From an archaeon (lineage in GTDB: Archaea > Nanobdellota > Nanobdellia > Pacearchaeales > GW2011-AR1), in the NCBI GenBank assembly GCA_021107855.1, contig JAIORZ010000002.1, positions 181,425 to 245,424 on the forward strand: a DNA stretch of 64,000 nt, written 5' to 3'. The position numbers and the translations under genes were made by a program. Below are positions 7,560-16,787 of the stretch, piece after piece; the stretch's first letter is position 1, and every line of letters begins with the position of its first letter. The notes under the pieces were generated by a model. The model was not told the DNA's origin, searched no databases, and was given only the letters and a program-made list of their open reading frames with translations.

Positions 7560-9263
7560 ATGAAAACTTTAAACCTGCACTGCGACTATATCAAATTCAA
7601 AGCCCTAAAAAAAGCCCTAAAATCAATCGACGAAATCGCACCAAACCAAAATCTGGAAGGGCAAGCAAAAGAATGTCTAGTCGTCCTAGCAGCCATAGAA
7701 AAATCCGACACAAAAGAATCAATACCACAACTAGTAGAATCAATCAAAAAAATAGCAACCGACGTAAAATCCGAAACAATCGTTCTCTACCCATACGCAC
7801 ATCTATCAAGCAACCTGGGCTCCCCAGAAACAGCAATAAAAATTTTAGACGAAACAGCAAAACAATTAGCGCCATTAAAAGTAATCAAAGCCCCATTCGG
7901 CTACTACAAAACCTTCGAACTAAAAGTCAAAGGACATCCACTCTCCGAACTTTCCAGAGAAATTATTATTAAAAGCGATGAAGAAACGGAAGAAGAACTA
8001 ACAGATAAAGAGAGAAAAAGATTGTTACATCAAATTCAAAAATCAAAGCTAGACACTTCAAAAATTGAAAAAAACGACCATAGAATTATAGGAAGAAAAA
8101 TGGATTTGTGGAGTTTCAACAATTCAGCTCCAGGAATGGTTTTCTGGCACGCTAAAGGTCTTTACCTTAAAGACAAACTAATTGAATACTGGAGAGAACT
8201 CCATCGAGCAAATGGATATTCAGAAATTTCAACCCCACAAATTTTAGACAAAAAATTATGGGAAATATCAGGACACTGGTCAAAGTTCAAAGAAAATATG
8301 TTCACCACAAATTATGAAAGACGAGACTTCGCAGTCAAACCAATGAACTGCCCAGGAGGAATGTTAGTCTATAAAACATCTCCAAAATCATATCGCGACT
8401 TACCATTAAGAGTCGGCGAATTAGGCTGGGTGCATCGAATAGAATTATCAGGAGTTTTAGGCGGACTAATGAGAGTGATTCAATTTGTCCAAGACGATGC
8501 TCATATTTATTGCACAGAAAAATCGTTCAAAGACGAAATCGGGAAAATCATCGACCTCACAAAAGAATTATTCTCCACATTCAACATAGAAATAGACCAC
8601 GTCGAACTCTCAACCCGCCCCGAAAAACGAATTGGCTCAGAAAAAGTTTGGGACATGTCAGAAAAGGCACTAGAGGAAGTTCTAAAAGACAAAAAAATGA
8701 AATACATAATCAATAAAGGCGACGGAGCATTCTACGGACCTAAAATAGACTTCCACATAAAAGACTCTCTAAAAAGAACATGGCAATGTTCAACAATCCA
8801 ACTAGACATGGCACTCCCAAAAAGATTCGAATTAAAATATACAACAGAAGACGGAAGCACAAAACAACCAATTATGATACATCGAACAATTTACGGAAGC
8901 CTAGAAAGATTCTTAGGAATTTACACCGAACATGTCAACGGAGAATTCCCCTTATGGATATCCCCCAATCAAATCAAAGTAATGACCATGAACGACGAAG
9001 TCAAAGATTATGCCAACAAAATCCACCAAGAATTATTTGACGCAGGTTTCGAATCCGAACTTAATGATAAGAATGAATCAATAGGCAAAAAGGCAAGAGA
9101 AGCACAAATCCAAAAATTCAACTACCTCGTCACAATCGGAGAAAAAGAAAAAACCAAAAACAAAATAGCAATTCGAACAAGAGACTCAAAAGAAATAACC
9201 ACAATGACACTGAAGGAATTCAAAGAAAAAATCAAAAACGAAATCTCTCAGAAAGGATTATAA
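7560..9263 (+). CDS. thrS: Threonyl-tRNA synthetase, archaeal type
   Basis: This class II synthetase charges tRNA-Thr. Residues 1-140 form the archaeal editing domain (HCDYIKFKALKKALK; YPYAHLSSNLG), related to D-aminoacyl-tRNA deacylase and used to remove mischarged serine. The catalytic core carries KPMNCPGGM, the zinc cysteine region, HIYC and MIHRTIYGSLERF (motif 3). The C-terminal anticodon-binding domain follows from about residue 470 (QIKVMTMND). The length of 567 aa is slightly short for archaeal ThrRS. The tRNA-Thr in this window (43603-43723) is one of its substrates. Confidence 0.96.
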   Translation: MKTLNLHCDYIKFKALKKALKSIDEIAPNQNLEGQAKECLVVLAAIEKSDTKESIPQLVESIKKIATDVKSETIVLYPYAHLSSNLGSPETAIKILDETAKQLAPLKVIKAPFGYYKTFELKVKGHPLSELSREIIIKSDEETEEELTDKERKRLLHQIQKSKLDTSKIEKNDHRIIGRKMDLWSFNNSAPGMVFWHAKGLYLKDKLIEYWRELHRANGYSEISTPQILDKKLWEISGHWSKFKENMFTTNYERRDFAVKPMNCPGGMLVYKTSPKSYRDLPLRVGELGWVHRIELSGVLGGLMRVIQFVQDDAHIYCTEKSFKDEIGKIIDLTKELFSTFNIEIDHVELSTRPEKRIGSEKVWDMSEKALEEVLKDKKMKYIINKGDGAFYGPKIDFHIKDSLKRTWQCSTIQLDMALPKRFELKYTTEDGSTKQPIMIHRTIYGSLERFLGIYTEHVNGEFPLWISPNQIKVMTMNDEVKDYANKIHQELFDAGFESELNDKNESIGKKAREAQIQKFNYLVTIGEKEKTKNKIAIRTRDSKEITTMTLKEFKEKIKNEISQKGL

Positions 9264-9285
9264 ACAATATTCCCATCCATTTCCC

Positions 9286-9543
9286 ATGAGGTGGGGAAAA
9301 CTTATATTGCTCTTTCAAGCAGTGATAACGCTAATAATTGGAATCGCTTTTTTCACCCAACTCACAATCATAGGCGCCTCCGACGTATCAGAAATAGTAG
9401 AAGAACTAACCACCGAAGAGGACTTCTCAGAAGGCGTTCCCGACACAATAAACAACATCAAAATCCGTTTCACAATAGCCTCATACATCCTTTTCATAGT
9501 CGGACTAGTAGAAATCATCATCATAATACGTCTCTTTAGTTAA
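9286..9543 (+). CDS. Small two-span membrane protein
   Basis: The 85-aa protein has two hydrophobic helices (LILLFQAVITLIIGIAFF and IASYILFIVGLVEIIIII) joined by an acidic loop (EIVEELTTEEDF). It starts 22 bp after thrS on the same strand, so it may be in that transcript. The family is not recognised, and the short length and simple composition prevent a functional call. Both termini would lie on the same side of the membrane. Confidence 0.5.
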   Translation: MRWGKLILLFQAVITLIIGIAFFTQLTIIGASDVSEIVEELTTEEDFSEGVPDTINNIKIRFTIASYILFIVGLVEIIIIIRLFS

Positions 9544-9573
9544 ACCTATAAACACAAACCACCCCAAATTTTT

Positions 9574-10092
9574 ATGAAAGTCCAAAACCTACTCCAAGAA
9601 CTCAAAGAAAAACCAGAATACAAAACTTTCCAAACCCAAAATCCAGACGCACTCTTTTCGGCTGCCTTTCTAATTTTAGATTTAGAGTATGGCACAAACC
9701 AAATCCAACTAGACTTCTATCTACCAAAACAAAACGAAATCGCCGCATTCGAGTTTCCGTTCAAAGCCCCAAAAATTCATGATAACATAATCTCAGTTTC
9801 TTCCACAGGAGAAACAACCCCAGCAAAACCAAAACCAATGTCAAAGCAAACCACAAAAATAAAAATCGACATCGACAAGCTAGAATCAAAATGCAAAGAA
9901 CTAATCAAAGAAAACGAATCCTCAATAATCCCAACAAAAATCATAGCAATTCTAAAAGACGACATCTGGAATCTAACTTGCATGGACAACGCGCTAGGAA
10001 TTGTAAGGATAAAGATTAATGCGGTTTCAGGGGAGACTCAAGATTTTAATAAAGGCTCTCTTATGGATTTTATGGGGATTAAGAAAAAATGA
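9574..10092 (+). CDS. Hypothetical protein, 172 aa, coupled to a metallopeptidase gene
   Basis: The product is a soluble two-part protein. The N-terminal beta/alpha half contains EYGTNQIQLDFYLPKQNEIAAFEF. A proline/lysine-rich linker (AKPKPMSKQ) follows, and the C-terminal half ends in DDIWNLTCMDNALGIVRIKINAVSGE, which resembles the strand pattern of a PepSY-like fold only loosely. I do not recognise the family. The next gene overlaps it by ATGA, so the two are probably made together. Confidence 0.55.
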   Translation: MKVQNLLQELKEKPEYKTFQTQNPDALFSAAFLILDLEYGTNQIQLDFYLPKQNEIAAFEFPFKAPKIHDNIISVSSTGETTPAKPKPMSKQTTKIKIDIDKLESKCKELIKENESSIIPTKIIAILKDDIWNLTCMDNALGIVRIKINAVSGETQDFNKGSLMDFMGIKKK

Positions 10093-10484
10093 AATTTAGT
10101 AAAAAAGGTCTTCCTATTAAAAAACTCGAAACACTTCTAAAAATTTGGCAAAAAAGGCTTTTGTTAGATAACTGGAATTTATCAATAGAGATTATTGAAT
10201 TTAAGCGAAAAGATTACAAGCAAAGTGGCGATATTAAAGTTTTCCCAAGAAAGAAAAAAGCCATTGTTTTATTAACTAAAGACCCATTTAGAAACGAAGA
10301 AAGCGTCCTTGTTCATGAACTAATGCACCTTATTTTATGGGATTACGATATATTTAATGAAAAATTAATATTGGGCAAATCAGAAACAAAACTCAAAGGT
10401 AGTCATGGAAAATATATGAAAAAGCTTGAGTCCACTGTAGACCACCTAACAAAAGCTTTTCTAAAAGAATACAAGACCAACTAG
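10089..10484 (+). CDS. Predicted zinc metallopeptidase (HExxH)
   Basis: VHELMHLIL at about residues 75-83 is an HExxH zinc site, and LESTVDHLTKAF downstream could supply the third ligand. The N-terminal WNLSIEIIEF plus KKKAIVLL resemble SprT/phage-type minimal metallopeptidases. It has 131 aa and no signal peptide, so the protein is cytoplasmic. It is translationally coupled to the preceding hypothetical gene by ATGA and overlaps the convergent methyltransferase by four bases. The substrate is unknown. Confidence 0.65.
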   Translation: MKFSKKGLPIKKLETLLKIWQKRLLLDNWNLSIEIIEFKRKDYKQSGDIKVFPRKKKAIVLLTKDPFRNEESVLVHELMHLILWDYDIFNEKLILGKSETKLKGSHGKYMKKLESTVDHLTKAFLKEYKTN

Positions 10485-11101
10485 TTCTTCCTCACAACAA
10501 ACCCCAAATTCTCATCCTCCCAACTCTTCAAAACCTCAAACCCGACACTCTTCAATTCCCCCCTCAACTCCTCAAGCTCATAAATATAAGTATACCTTTC
10601 ATATTTCTTCCCATCCAAAGTCCACGGCACAAACCCCTCCTTCGCCCTATTCTTCAACCTCTTCTGCCCCCTCCCCCAAACCGAAATCAACGCCTCACCC
10701 CCACTACTGGGGTCACCAGAGTCATCCTTTTTTGAGGACAAAACACGATAAACCTCCTCCAAACTCTTCCGCCTCTTCTCAGCAGAATCAACACAATGCA
10801 AAACCGCATTAAAAATAACTAAACCAAAAAACCCATCATCATAAGGAATACTATCAGCACTCCCTTTCTTAACTTCCTTAGCAATCCTTCTCCCCATAGA
10901 CAACTCAACCATCCTCTTAGAAAAATCAACACCATAAAGTTCCAACTCCTTACTATCTAAAAAATTCCTCCCGCTCCCGCATCCCAAGTCCAAAACTCGC
11001 CCCTTCTTGCCTTTCAAAAAATCCAAAATATACGAAACATCATAATGCCTAAACTCCTTCCACGGCCTAGCAATCGCATCCCAAACCTTTTCCTGCTCCA
11101 T
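10481..11101 (-). CDS. Class I SAM-dependent methyltransferase, TRM9/ALKBH8-like
   Basis: VWDAIARPWKEFR at the start, VLDLGCGSGRN (SAM-binding motif I) and ELYGVDFSKRMVELS (motif II) match the TRM9/ALKBH8 family, which methylates modified wobble uridine in tRNA. The neighbouring Elp3 gene makes the first step of that same wobble modification, which supports this role. The start is set at ATG 11101 because a TATA-like box at about 11127-11135 leaves room only for a leaderless start there. Where the family has VLKPGG, this protein has about eleven extra residues (SSKKDDSGDPSSG) encoded by a dispersed repeat. Confidence 0.8.
   Translation of the reverse strand: MEQEKVWDAIARPWKEFRHYDVSYILDFLKGKKGRVLDLGCGSGRNFLDSKELELYGVDFSKRMVELSMGRRIAKEVKKGSADSIPYDDGFFGLVIFNAVLHCVDSAEKRRKSLEEVYRVLSSKKDDSGDPSSGGEALISVWGRGQKRLKNRAKEGFVPWTLDGKKYERYTYIYELEELRGELKSVGFEVLKSWEDENLGFVVRKN
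10710..10743 (+). repeat. Dispersed hairpin repeat, copy B (inside methyltransferase gene)
   Basis: TCACCAGAGTCAT is followed by TCC-ttttttga-GGA and CAAAA. The gene is read from the other strand, so this copy is translated in the opposite orientation to copy A, yet still without a stop. It lies exactly at the unexpected extra residues in the protein. Confidence 0.7.
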
Positions 11102-11142
11102 AATCCCATCACACATTTAAACCATAAAAACCTTCCCGTCCC

Positions 11143-12528
11143 ATGAAAAAAAGAAAACCAACAAAAACAATATCCGGCGTCGCCCCACTAGCCGTCATGC
11201 TTCCCCCTAGAAAATGCGACCACGGAACCTGCCTCTACTGCCCCTCCTTCAACGCCCCGCAATCCTACACGCCAGAATCCCCAGCTGTCCTCCGAGCCAA
11301 AGAATGCAACTACGACCCAAAAAAACAAATCAACGCAAGACTAAAAGCCTTCAAATTCATGGGGCACCCAACCGAAAAAATCGAACTCATCATAATGGGC
11401 GGAACCTTCCTATCCTACCCAGAAAAATTCCAATTCGATTTCATCAAAAAATGCTACGACGCACTAAACAACAAGTCCTCAAAATCCCTAGAACAAGCCA
11501 AAAAAATCAACCAAACAACAAAACACCGATGTGTAGCACTCTGCATAGAAACACGTCCGGACGTCTGCACTAAAGAACAAATAGAAAACATCCTAAAATT
11601 CGGAGCAACACGAGTCGAACTCGGAGTCCAAGCAATCGACGACGAAATATACAAAAAAGTAAACCGAGGTCACTCTGTCCAAGATGTAATCGACGCAACA
11701 ACCCGCCTCAAATCCGCAGGCTTCAAAATCGGCTACCACCTCATGCCAGGCATCCCAGGCACAAACCCAAAAAAAGACATCAAAATGTTCAAAGAAATAT
11801 TCTCCTCGCCAAACTTCAAACCCGACCAAATAAAAATATACCCATGCCAAGTCCTAAGCGGAGCCGGAATCGAAAACCTATACTACGGCGGCGAATACAT
11901 TCCATACTCAAAAGAACAAGCCGCAAAACTAATAATCGAAATGCTAAAACTCACACCACGATACTGCCGAATCATGCGAATCATGCGGGAAATCCCACCA
12001 GCCTACCTAGTCGCCGGAATCAAAAACATAGACATAAGAAAAGACATAGAAGAGGAAATAAGAAAAGACCCGAAGACAAAAATAAACGAAATAAGATTTA
12101 GAGAAATAGGATTCGCAATAAGAGATAAGCGGAAAATAAACACAAAACTAAAACTAAAAACAACAAAATACAAAGCCTCCAAAGGAACAGAATACTTCAT
12201 CGAAATAATCAATCGCGACAACATCCTATTCGGACTTCTCCGACTCCGCCTAGACGACAAAGCAACAATACGAGAACTACACGTCTACGGTCAAGCCCTA
12301 AATCTGACCACCAACCACCAACCACCAACCACCAACCACCAATCCTCCCAGCACATAGGCATAGGGAAGCAACTAATGAGAGAAGCAGAGAAAATAGCAA
12401 AGAAAAACAAACACACAAAAATCCGAGTAATATCCGGAATAGGAGTCATAGAATATTATAAAAAATTAGAATATAGTTTAGATAACAAAAACACATACAT
12501 GGGAAAATCACTGAACACACCTTGTTAA
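11143..12528 (+). CDS. elp3: tRNA uridine(34) acetyltransferase Elp3
   Basis: The radical-SAM cluster motif is CDHGTCLYC at about residues 25-33. GVQAIDDEIYKKVNRGH and GYHLMPGIPG are Elp3 core motifs. A C-terminal GNAT domain follows (ELHVYGQAL; HIGIGKQLMREAEKIA). The enzyme makes the carboxymethyl group on wobble uridine of tRNA. At 461 aa it is somewhat short for the family. A run of five ACCACCA heptamers (12307-12341) lies inside the GNAT domain just before the acetyl-CoA loop and encodes TNHQPPTTNHQ, replacing normal sequence. Divergent from the methyltransferase likely to act after it. Confidence 0.93.
   Translation: MKKRKPTKTISGVAPLAVMLPPRKCDHGTCLYCPSFNAPQSYTPESPAVLRAKECNYDPKKQINARLKAFKFMGHPTEKIELIIMGGTFLSYPEKFQFDFIKKCYDALNNKSSKSLEQAKKINQTTKHRCVALCIETRPDVCTKEQIENILKFGATRVELGVQAIDDEIYKKVNRGHSVQDVIDATTRLKSAGFKIGYHLMPGIPGTNPKKDIKMFKEIFSSPNFKPDQIKIYPCQVLSGAGIENLYYGGEYIPYSKEQAAKLIIEMLKLTPRYCRIMRIMREIPPAYLVAGIKNIDIRKDIEEEIRKDPKTKINEIRFREIGFAIRDKRKINTKLKLKTTKYKASKGTEYFIEIINRDNILFGLLRLRLDDKATIRELHVYGQALNLTTNHQPPTTNHQSSQHIGIGKQLMREAEKIAKKNKHTKIRVISGIGVIEYYKKLEYSLDNKNTYMGKSLNTPC
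12307..12341 (+). repeat. Tandem heptanucleotide repeat (ACCACCA)x5 in elp3
   Basis: Five exact copies of the 7-bp unit lie in the coding frame. Because seven is not a multiple of three, gain or loss of one unit would shift the frame and remove the acetyl-CoA-binding loop of Elp3. Confidence 0.95.
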
Positions 12529-12584
12529 ATCTTCAGAACCACACCATCGTTAAACAATATCTTTATAAGATTAAGAGTCGTGCA

Positions 12585-13316
12585 ATGTTGGAGATGGTGA
12601 TGAAAAAATTTGTTATTGTTATCGGGAGTTTATTGATTCTGTCTTTAGCAATTTTCGGCGGATATTATTTTTCTGACGATGGCTTTGCAGGCAAAATATC
12701 CGGAAACACAATCAAAGAAAAACTCGTCGGAATTTATGAATCTTCATCCGTCAGCAACAAAATCCTAATCTTAATCCAATTCGTCGTCGGAATTATCGCC
12801 GCAGTCATGATTTTTGTCATTATCAATAAAAGACTCAAGAAGAAGAAAACCTTTTCCAGAAATGATTTTGTAGAAAATAAGACAAAAAAATCACGAACCG
12901 ACCTTGATATGCTGTATGAGATTCTAAAAAAGAGAAAAAAAATCGATATAGTTGATATTGAAAGCGTATTCAAAGTCAGCCCAGAAGTTGCCTTCGGTTG
13001 GGCAAAAATTTTAGAAAACGGGGATTTAGCTGTAATTGAATATCCTAGATTTGGAAAACCAATTTTGATATTGATGGAAAAAGAAAATACAGAAAATGAG
13101 GTCAAAGAAACGCAAGAAAAAACATTAAAAACAGAAACTAAAAAACAGAAAGAAAAAAAAGGAAAGACAAAAATTACAAACAAGCTAATCACCGGCAAAC
13201 CTTCCCAAAGTATGAAAGAACAAATAGCAACTGTAAAAAAAGAAGTGGGAGAAAAGGAAATCACTAAGAAAAATAAAAAAATTAACAAAAAAGCTAAGAA
13301 AACCAAAAAGAGGTAA
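12585..13316 (+). CDS. Membrane-anchored winged-helix-like protein at head of pilus operon
   Basis: There are two membrane spans (VIVIGSLLILSLAIFGGYYF and ILILIQFVVGIIAAVMIFVII), then a cytoplasmic domain with a winged-helix pattern (MLYEILKKRKKIDIVDIESVFKVSPEVAFGWAKILENGDLAVI). The tail is very lysine-rich. The track starts at 12522, but a TATA box (CTTTATAAG, about 12559) favours a start at 12585 or the nearby ATGs at 12594 and 12600. It is four bases from the secretion ATPase gene, so it belongs to the pilus operon. It may link the pilus motor to the membrane or to transcription; that is inference. Confidence 0.6.
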   Translation: MLEMVMKKFVIVIGSLLILSLAIFGGYYFSDDGFAGKISGNTIKEKLVGIYESSSVSNKILILIQFVVGIIAAVMIFVIINKRLKKKKTFSRNDFVENKTKKSRTDLDMLYEILKKRKKIDIVDIESVFKVSPEVAFGWAKILENGDLAVIEYPRFGKPILILMEKENTENEVKETQEKTLKTETKKQKEKKGKTKITNKLITGKPSQSMKEQIATVKKEVGEKEITKKNKKINKKAKKTKKR

Positions 13317-13319
13317 TAA

Positions 13320-14921
13320 ATGAAAAAGAAAGTAAAAAAAATACCGAAGAAAAATATAGAGGAAAAACCCCTAGAAAAGAAAAAGCCAGAAAAACCAAAA
13401 GAAAACAAAAGTTCTATCCTAGAAAATTATATAATTAAATCTGATAAATCTACGGACATTCGAATCACTATAGAAAAAAAAGGAATGGTCGCTATTTATA
13501 ATCTAGAAGTTCCAGAAATTGATTCTGCGACCGATTTATTACTTGAAGAAGTCAGAGAAGAATTAATTAGTGTGACCAATATAGGCGCAGGAGATGTTGT
13601 CGAACCAGATGCCGTCGAAAAGATTAAAAAAAGATTTATGGAACAGGCTGGGGAACTCCTTGAAAAAAAAATTCCAACATTAGAAGAAGGAACAAAGAAT
13701 ATTCTTATTAATAAATTAATACAAGATATGTTGGGTCTGGGCGAAATTGAATTCTTGGTGAATGATTCAAATCTAGAAGAGATTGTGATTCCTTCCTCAA
13801 CCGAACCAATCAGAGTTTTCCACAAAAAACACGGATGGCTTCCTACAAATTTTCAGATAAAAAGAGAAGACGAAATTATTAATTACTCAAACATCGTAGC
13901 AAGAAGAGTCGGACGACAGATTACAGTCTTGAGCCCTTTATTAGACGCACATTTAGTTTCCGGAGACAGGGTGAATGCAGTACTTTATCCTATTTCTACA
14001 AAAGGAAACACAATCACAATTCGACGTTTTGCACGAGACCCTTACACAATTATAGATTTAATTGAAAATAAAACGTGCAGCATCGAGATTGCAGTCTTAT
14101 TATGGTTGGCAGTTGAGTATGAAATGAATGTTATTTTTTCAGGAGGAACGGCATCCGGAAAAACAGTTATTCTAAATGCATGCATGCCCTTTATCCCGCC
14201 AAATCATCGGGTAATCAGCGTCGAAGATACAAGAGAATTAATGTTACCAGAATTTTTGTATTGGACACCACTTGTAACTCGAACTGCAAATCCAGAAGGA
14301 AAAGGTGCAATTACAATGCTCGATTTGTTAGTAAATTCTTTGAGAATGAGACCAGACAGGATTGTCTTAGGTGAGATGAGACGAAAAGAAGAAGCGATGG
14401 TTTTGTTTGAAGCAATGCATACCGGACATTCGGTTTATTCCACAATGCACGCGAATTCCGCATCGGAAACTGTCTCCAGATTAACCAATCCTCCATTAAG
14501 TGTCCCCTCAAATTTACTTAGTGCAGTGAATTTGAACGTTGTAATGTTCCGAGATAGAAGAAAAGGAACTAGAAGAATTTTACAAGTCGGGGAATTTGAT
14601 GTAAGAGGAGAAAAAGCAGACGCAAATATTCTTTATAGATGGATTCCAGAAGGAGATAAAATGATTAAACATTCCGAGAGCTCACGATTTTTTGAAGATA
14701 TTTCTCGAAATACAGGGATGACACAAACTGAAGTTAATAAAAATCTTGAAGAAAAAACAAAAATTTTAATGTGGTTAATGAAAAATAAAATCAGGAGCTT
14801 AAAAGAGTTTGGGAAAGTAATGAATCATTATTACTCAGACAGAGACATTTTATTTAAGGAGATTGGACGAAATAATGTGAAATTATTTAAGGAGAATAAG
14901 TCTTCTGATGGCGATAGGTGA
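13320..14921 (+). CDS. Type IV pilus/archaellum secretion ATPase (GspE/ArlI/TadA family)
   Basis: Walker A is FSGGTASGKT at about residues 274-283. The Asp box and Walker B lie around SVEDTRELM and DRIVLGEMR, and the His box is EAMHTGHSVYSTMHA. The N-terminal 50 residues are lysine-rich, and the N-terminal domain (TDLLLEEVREELISV) is typical of archaeal pilus ATPases. It would power assembly of pilins through the platform proteins encoded next. The 533-aa length is normal. Spacing to both neighbours is four bases or less. Confidence 0.93.
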   Translation: MKKKVKKIPKKNIEEKPLEKKKPEKPKENKSSILENYIIKSDKSTDIRITIEKKGMVAIYNLEVPEIDSATDLLLEEVREELISVTNIGAGDVVEPDAVEKIKKRFMEQAGELLEKKIPTLEEGTKNILINKLIQDMLGLGEIEFLVNDSNLEEIVIPSSTEPIRVFHKKHGWLPTNFQIKREDEIINYSNIVARRVGRQITVLSPLLDAHLVSGDRVNAVLYPISTKGNTITIRRFARDPYTIIDLIENKTCSIEIAVLLWLAVEYEMNVIFSGGTASGKTVILNACMPFIPPNHRVISVEDTRELMLPEFLYWTPLVTRTANPEGKGAITMLDLLVNSLRMRPDRIVLGEMRRKEEAMVLFEAMHTGHSVYSTMHANSASETVSRLTNPPLSVPSNLLSAVNLNVVMFRDRRKGTRRILQVGEFDVRGEKADANILYRWIPEGDKMIKHSESSRFFEDISRNTGMTQTEVNKNLEEKTKILMWLMKNKIRSLKEFGKVMNHYYSDRDILFKEIGRNNVKLFKENKSSDGDR

Positions 14922-14924
14922 TAA

Positions 14925-15806
14925 ATGAAATTTGTAATCCCCTTTACCTTTTCAAGCATTAAAAAACTAAAGTCTAGGTCTCGCCCCTTTTCCTCTCGAT
15001 TTCGACACAAAAAAGACTCATCCCTAGAGGGTTATTTAGAATGGATTGGCGTTGATTTAACTCGTGAAGAATACCTAGGAATTGTCTCTCGGTCATTTGT
15101 CAATTTATTCCTATCTCTGCTTATTATTTTTAGCGTGACCTTAATGATTTTTGGAATTAAATCTTTTTATTTGATTGGAGGTGGACTAGCACTACTTTTC
15201 GCGGGGTTCATTTCATTTAGCCAACTAGCATATCCCAGAGTGCGTATCTCAAGAAAAGAGAAAAACATTGAAAGGAATTTAATCTTTGCACTAGAAGATA
15301 TTTTGATTCAGCTAAATTCCGGAATCCCATTATTCGATATTCTGACAAATATTTCCAATTCAAAATACGGAGAACTAAGTGTGGAGTTCAAAAAGGCAGT
15401 AAAAAGAATTGGCTCTGGAGAGCCCGAGTCCAAAGTTTTAGCGGATTTAAGTGCAAGTAGCCATTCGGTTTTTTTCAAGAGAACACTCTGGCAAATTAGC
15501 AATGGACTAAATGCAGGAAGTGATATGAGCGCGATTATTCGGGATAATATCAAAACCTTAAATGAAGAACAGATGATTCAAATTCAAAATTATGGGAACA
15601 AATTAAACCCATTAGTTATGATGTATATGCTAATTTCGGTAATCGTCCCAGCGTTATCAGTTAGTTTTATGACAGTGGTAGCGTCAATGATTGGGCTAGA
15701 AGAAAATTTGACAAAAGGAATGTTCGTCGGACTTTTTGTCATGGTCGTACTTTTCCAGATAATGTTTCTAGGTTTAATTAAATCAAAAAGGCCAAGTTTG
15801 TTATGA
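14925..15806 (+). CDS. Pilus/archaellum membrane platform protein (GspF/ArlJ/TadB-like), first copy
   Basis: A T2SSF-type domain sits between two groups of membrane helices: RSFVNLFLSLLIIFSVTLMIF and LIGGGLALLFAGFISF near the N-terminus, LVMMYMLISVIVPALSVSFM and MFVGLFVMVVLFQIMFLGLI at the end. The central cytoplasmic block NLIFALEDILIQLNSGIPLFDIL is typical of the family. It overlaps the second platform gene by four bases. Two separate half-size platform genes resemble TadB/TadC rather than one large ArlJ. Confidence 0.88.
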   Translation: MKFVIPFTFSSIKKLKSRSRPFSSRFRHKKDSSLEGYLEWIGVDLTREEYLGIVSRSFVNLFLSLLIIFSVTLMIFGIKSFYLIGGGLALLFAGFISFSQLAYPRVRISRKEKNIERNLIFALEDILIQLNSGIPLFDILTNISNSKYGELSVEFKKAVKRIGSGEPESKVLADLSASSHSVFFKRTLWQISNGLNAGSDMSAIIRDNIKTLNEEQMIQIQNYGNKLNPLVMMYMLISVIVPALSVSFMTVVASMIGLEENLTKGMFVGLFVMVVLFQIMFLGLIKSKRPSLL

Positions 15807-16720
15807 GAAAAAAATTAGTCAAAGTAGATAGGGAAAAAGTTTTAATGGAGAGGCGTCGAGGAATGCTCTCCGGTATCATGGCACTTTTAATTGGGATAAT
15901 TGTATATTTTATTTACGAAAATTTTATTTCAACAGCAATTGGTTTTGTCATTGGTTTTTTTATCGTTTTTTCGACCTCAAAATTTATGGATTCCTTAAAA
16001 GAATCAGCCAGAGTAAAAAAAATCGAAGACGTTTTTCCCGATTTCCTACAATTAGTTTCAAGTAATTTAAGAGCTGGGATGACTGTAGACCGAGCGATGT
16101 TACTCAGTGCCCGTCCTGAATTTGCACCACTTGATAAAGAAATTTTACAAACAGGTCGAGATATTTCTATGGGAAAACCCATAGGATTGTCACTAAATGC
16201 AATGTCTAAAAGGATAGGTTCGGAGAAAATCGAAAAAACACTTTTAATCATTCTATCAGGGATTCGAGCTGGAGGCGATTTGGCGGTTTTATTAGAAGAG
16301 ACATCCGGAAGCATGAGACAAAGAGGATTCATCGAAAAGAAAGCAGCGTCGCAAGTTTTAATGTATGTTATTTTTATCTTTATGGCGGTCTCAATTTTTG
16401 CACCAGGATTATTTTCCTTATCTGGCGTTTTAGTCGAAACCATGACCAACCTAATGAGCGGGGTGGACCCAGCATCCTTACCCTCAAATATCCCAATTTC
16501 TTTTTCATCTGTCAATATCTCAGTTGAATTTATTCATTATTTTTCGATTCTCTTTATCATTGTGATGGATCTTATGGCAGCACTCGTTCTAGGATTAGTC
16601 AGCAAGGGAGACGAAAAAGAAGGACTAAGATACCTACCCATTATGTTAATCCTAAGCTTAGGAATCTTTTTTGCATTAGGAAAAATTCTAACAGGGACGG
16701 TCGGTGGACTAGTAGGATAA
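15803..16720 (+). CDS. Pilus/archaellum membrane platform protein (GspF/ArlJ/TadC-like), second copy
   Basis: This protein has the same architecture as the preceding gene: an N-terminal helix pair (GIMALLIGIIVYFIY, IGFVIGFFIVFS), a central T2SSF block (VFPDFLQLVSSNLRAGMTVDRAML), and C-terminal helices (VLMYVIFIFMAVSIFAPGLF, MDLMAALVLGLV, LPIMLILSLGIFFALG). Its start overlaps the stop of the first copy, indicating coupled translation and probably a heteromeric platform. 305 aa. Confidence 0.88.
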   Translation: MRKKLVKVDREKVLMERRRGMLSGIMALLIGIIVYFIYENFISTAIGFVIGFFIVFSTSKFMDSLKESARVKKIEDVFPDFLQLVSSNLRAGMTVDRAMLLSARPEFAPLDKEILQTGRDISMGKPIGLSLNAMSKRIGSEKIEKTLLIILSGIRAGGDLAVLLEETSGSMRQRGFIEKKAASQVLMYVIFIFMAVSIFAPGLFSLSGVLVETMTNLMSGVDPASLPSNIPISFSSVNISVEFIHYFSILFIIVMDLMAALVLGLVSKGDEKEGLRYLPIMLILSLGIFFALGKILTGTVGGLVG

Positions 16721-16787
16721 ACCCCCCTCTCAAAGAACCCAAAAAGGAGAGCATAACGTTTTTATATCCAATTAGCTAGGAAATATT

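Noticed and set aside
12307-12341. CRISPR-like array
   Set aside because: The units are 7 bp, have no spacers and lie in the elp3 frame.
12734-13408. 224-aa minus-strand ORF rich in Phe/Ser
   Set aside because: Reverse image of the lysine-rich tail of the pilus operon protein.
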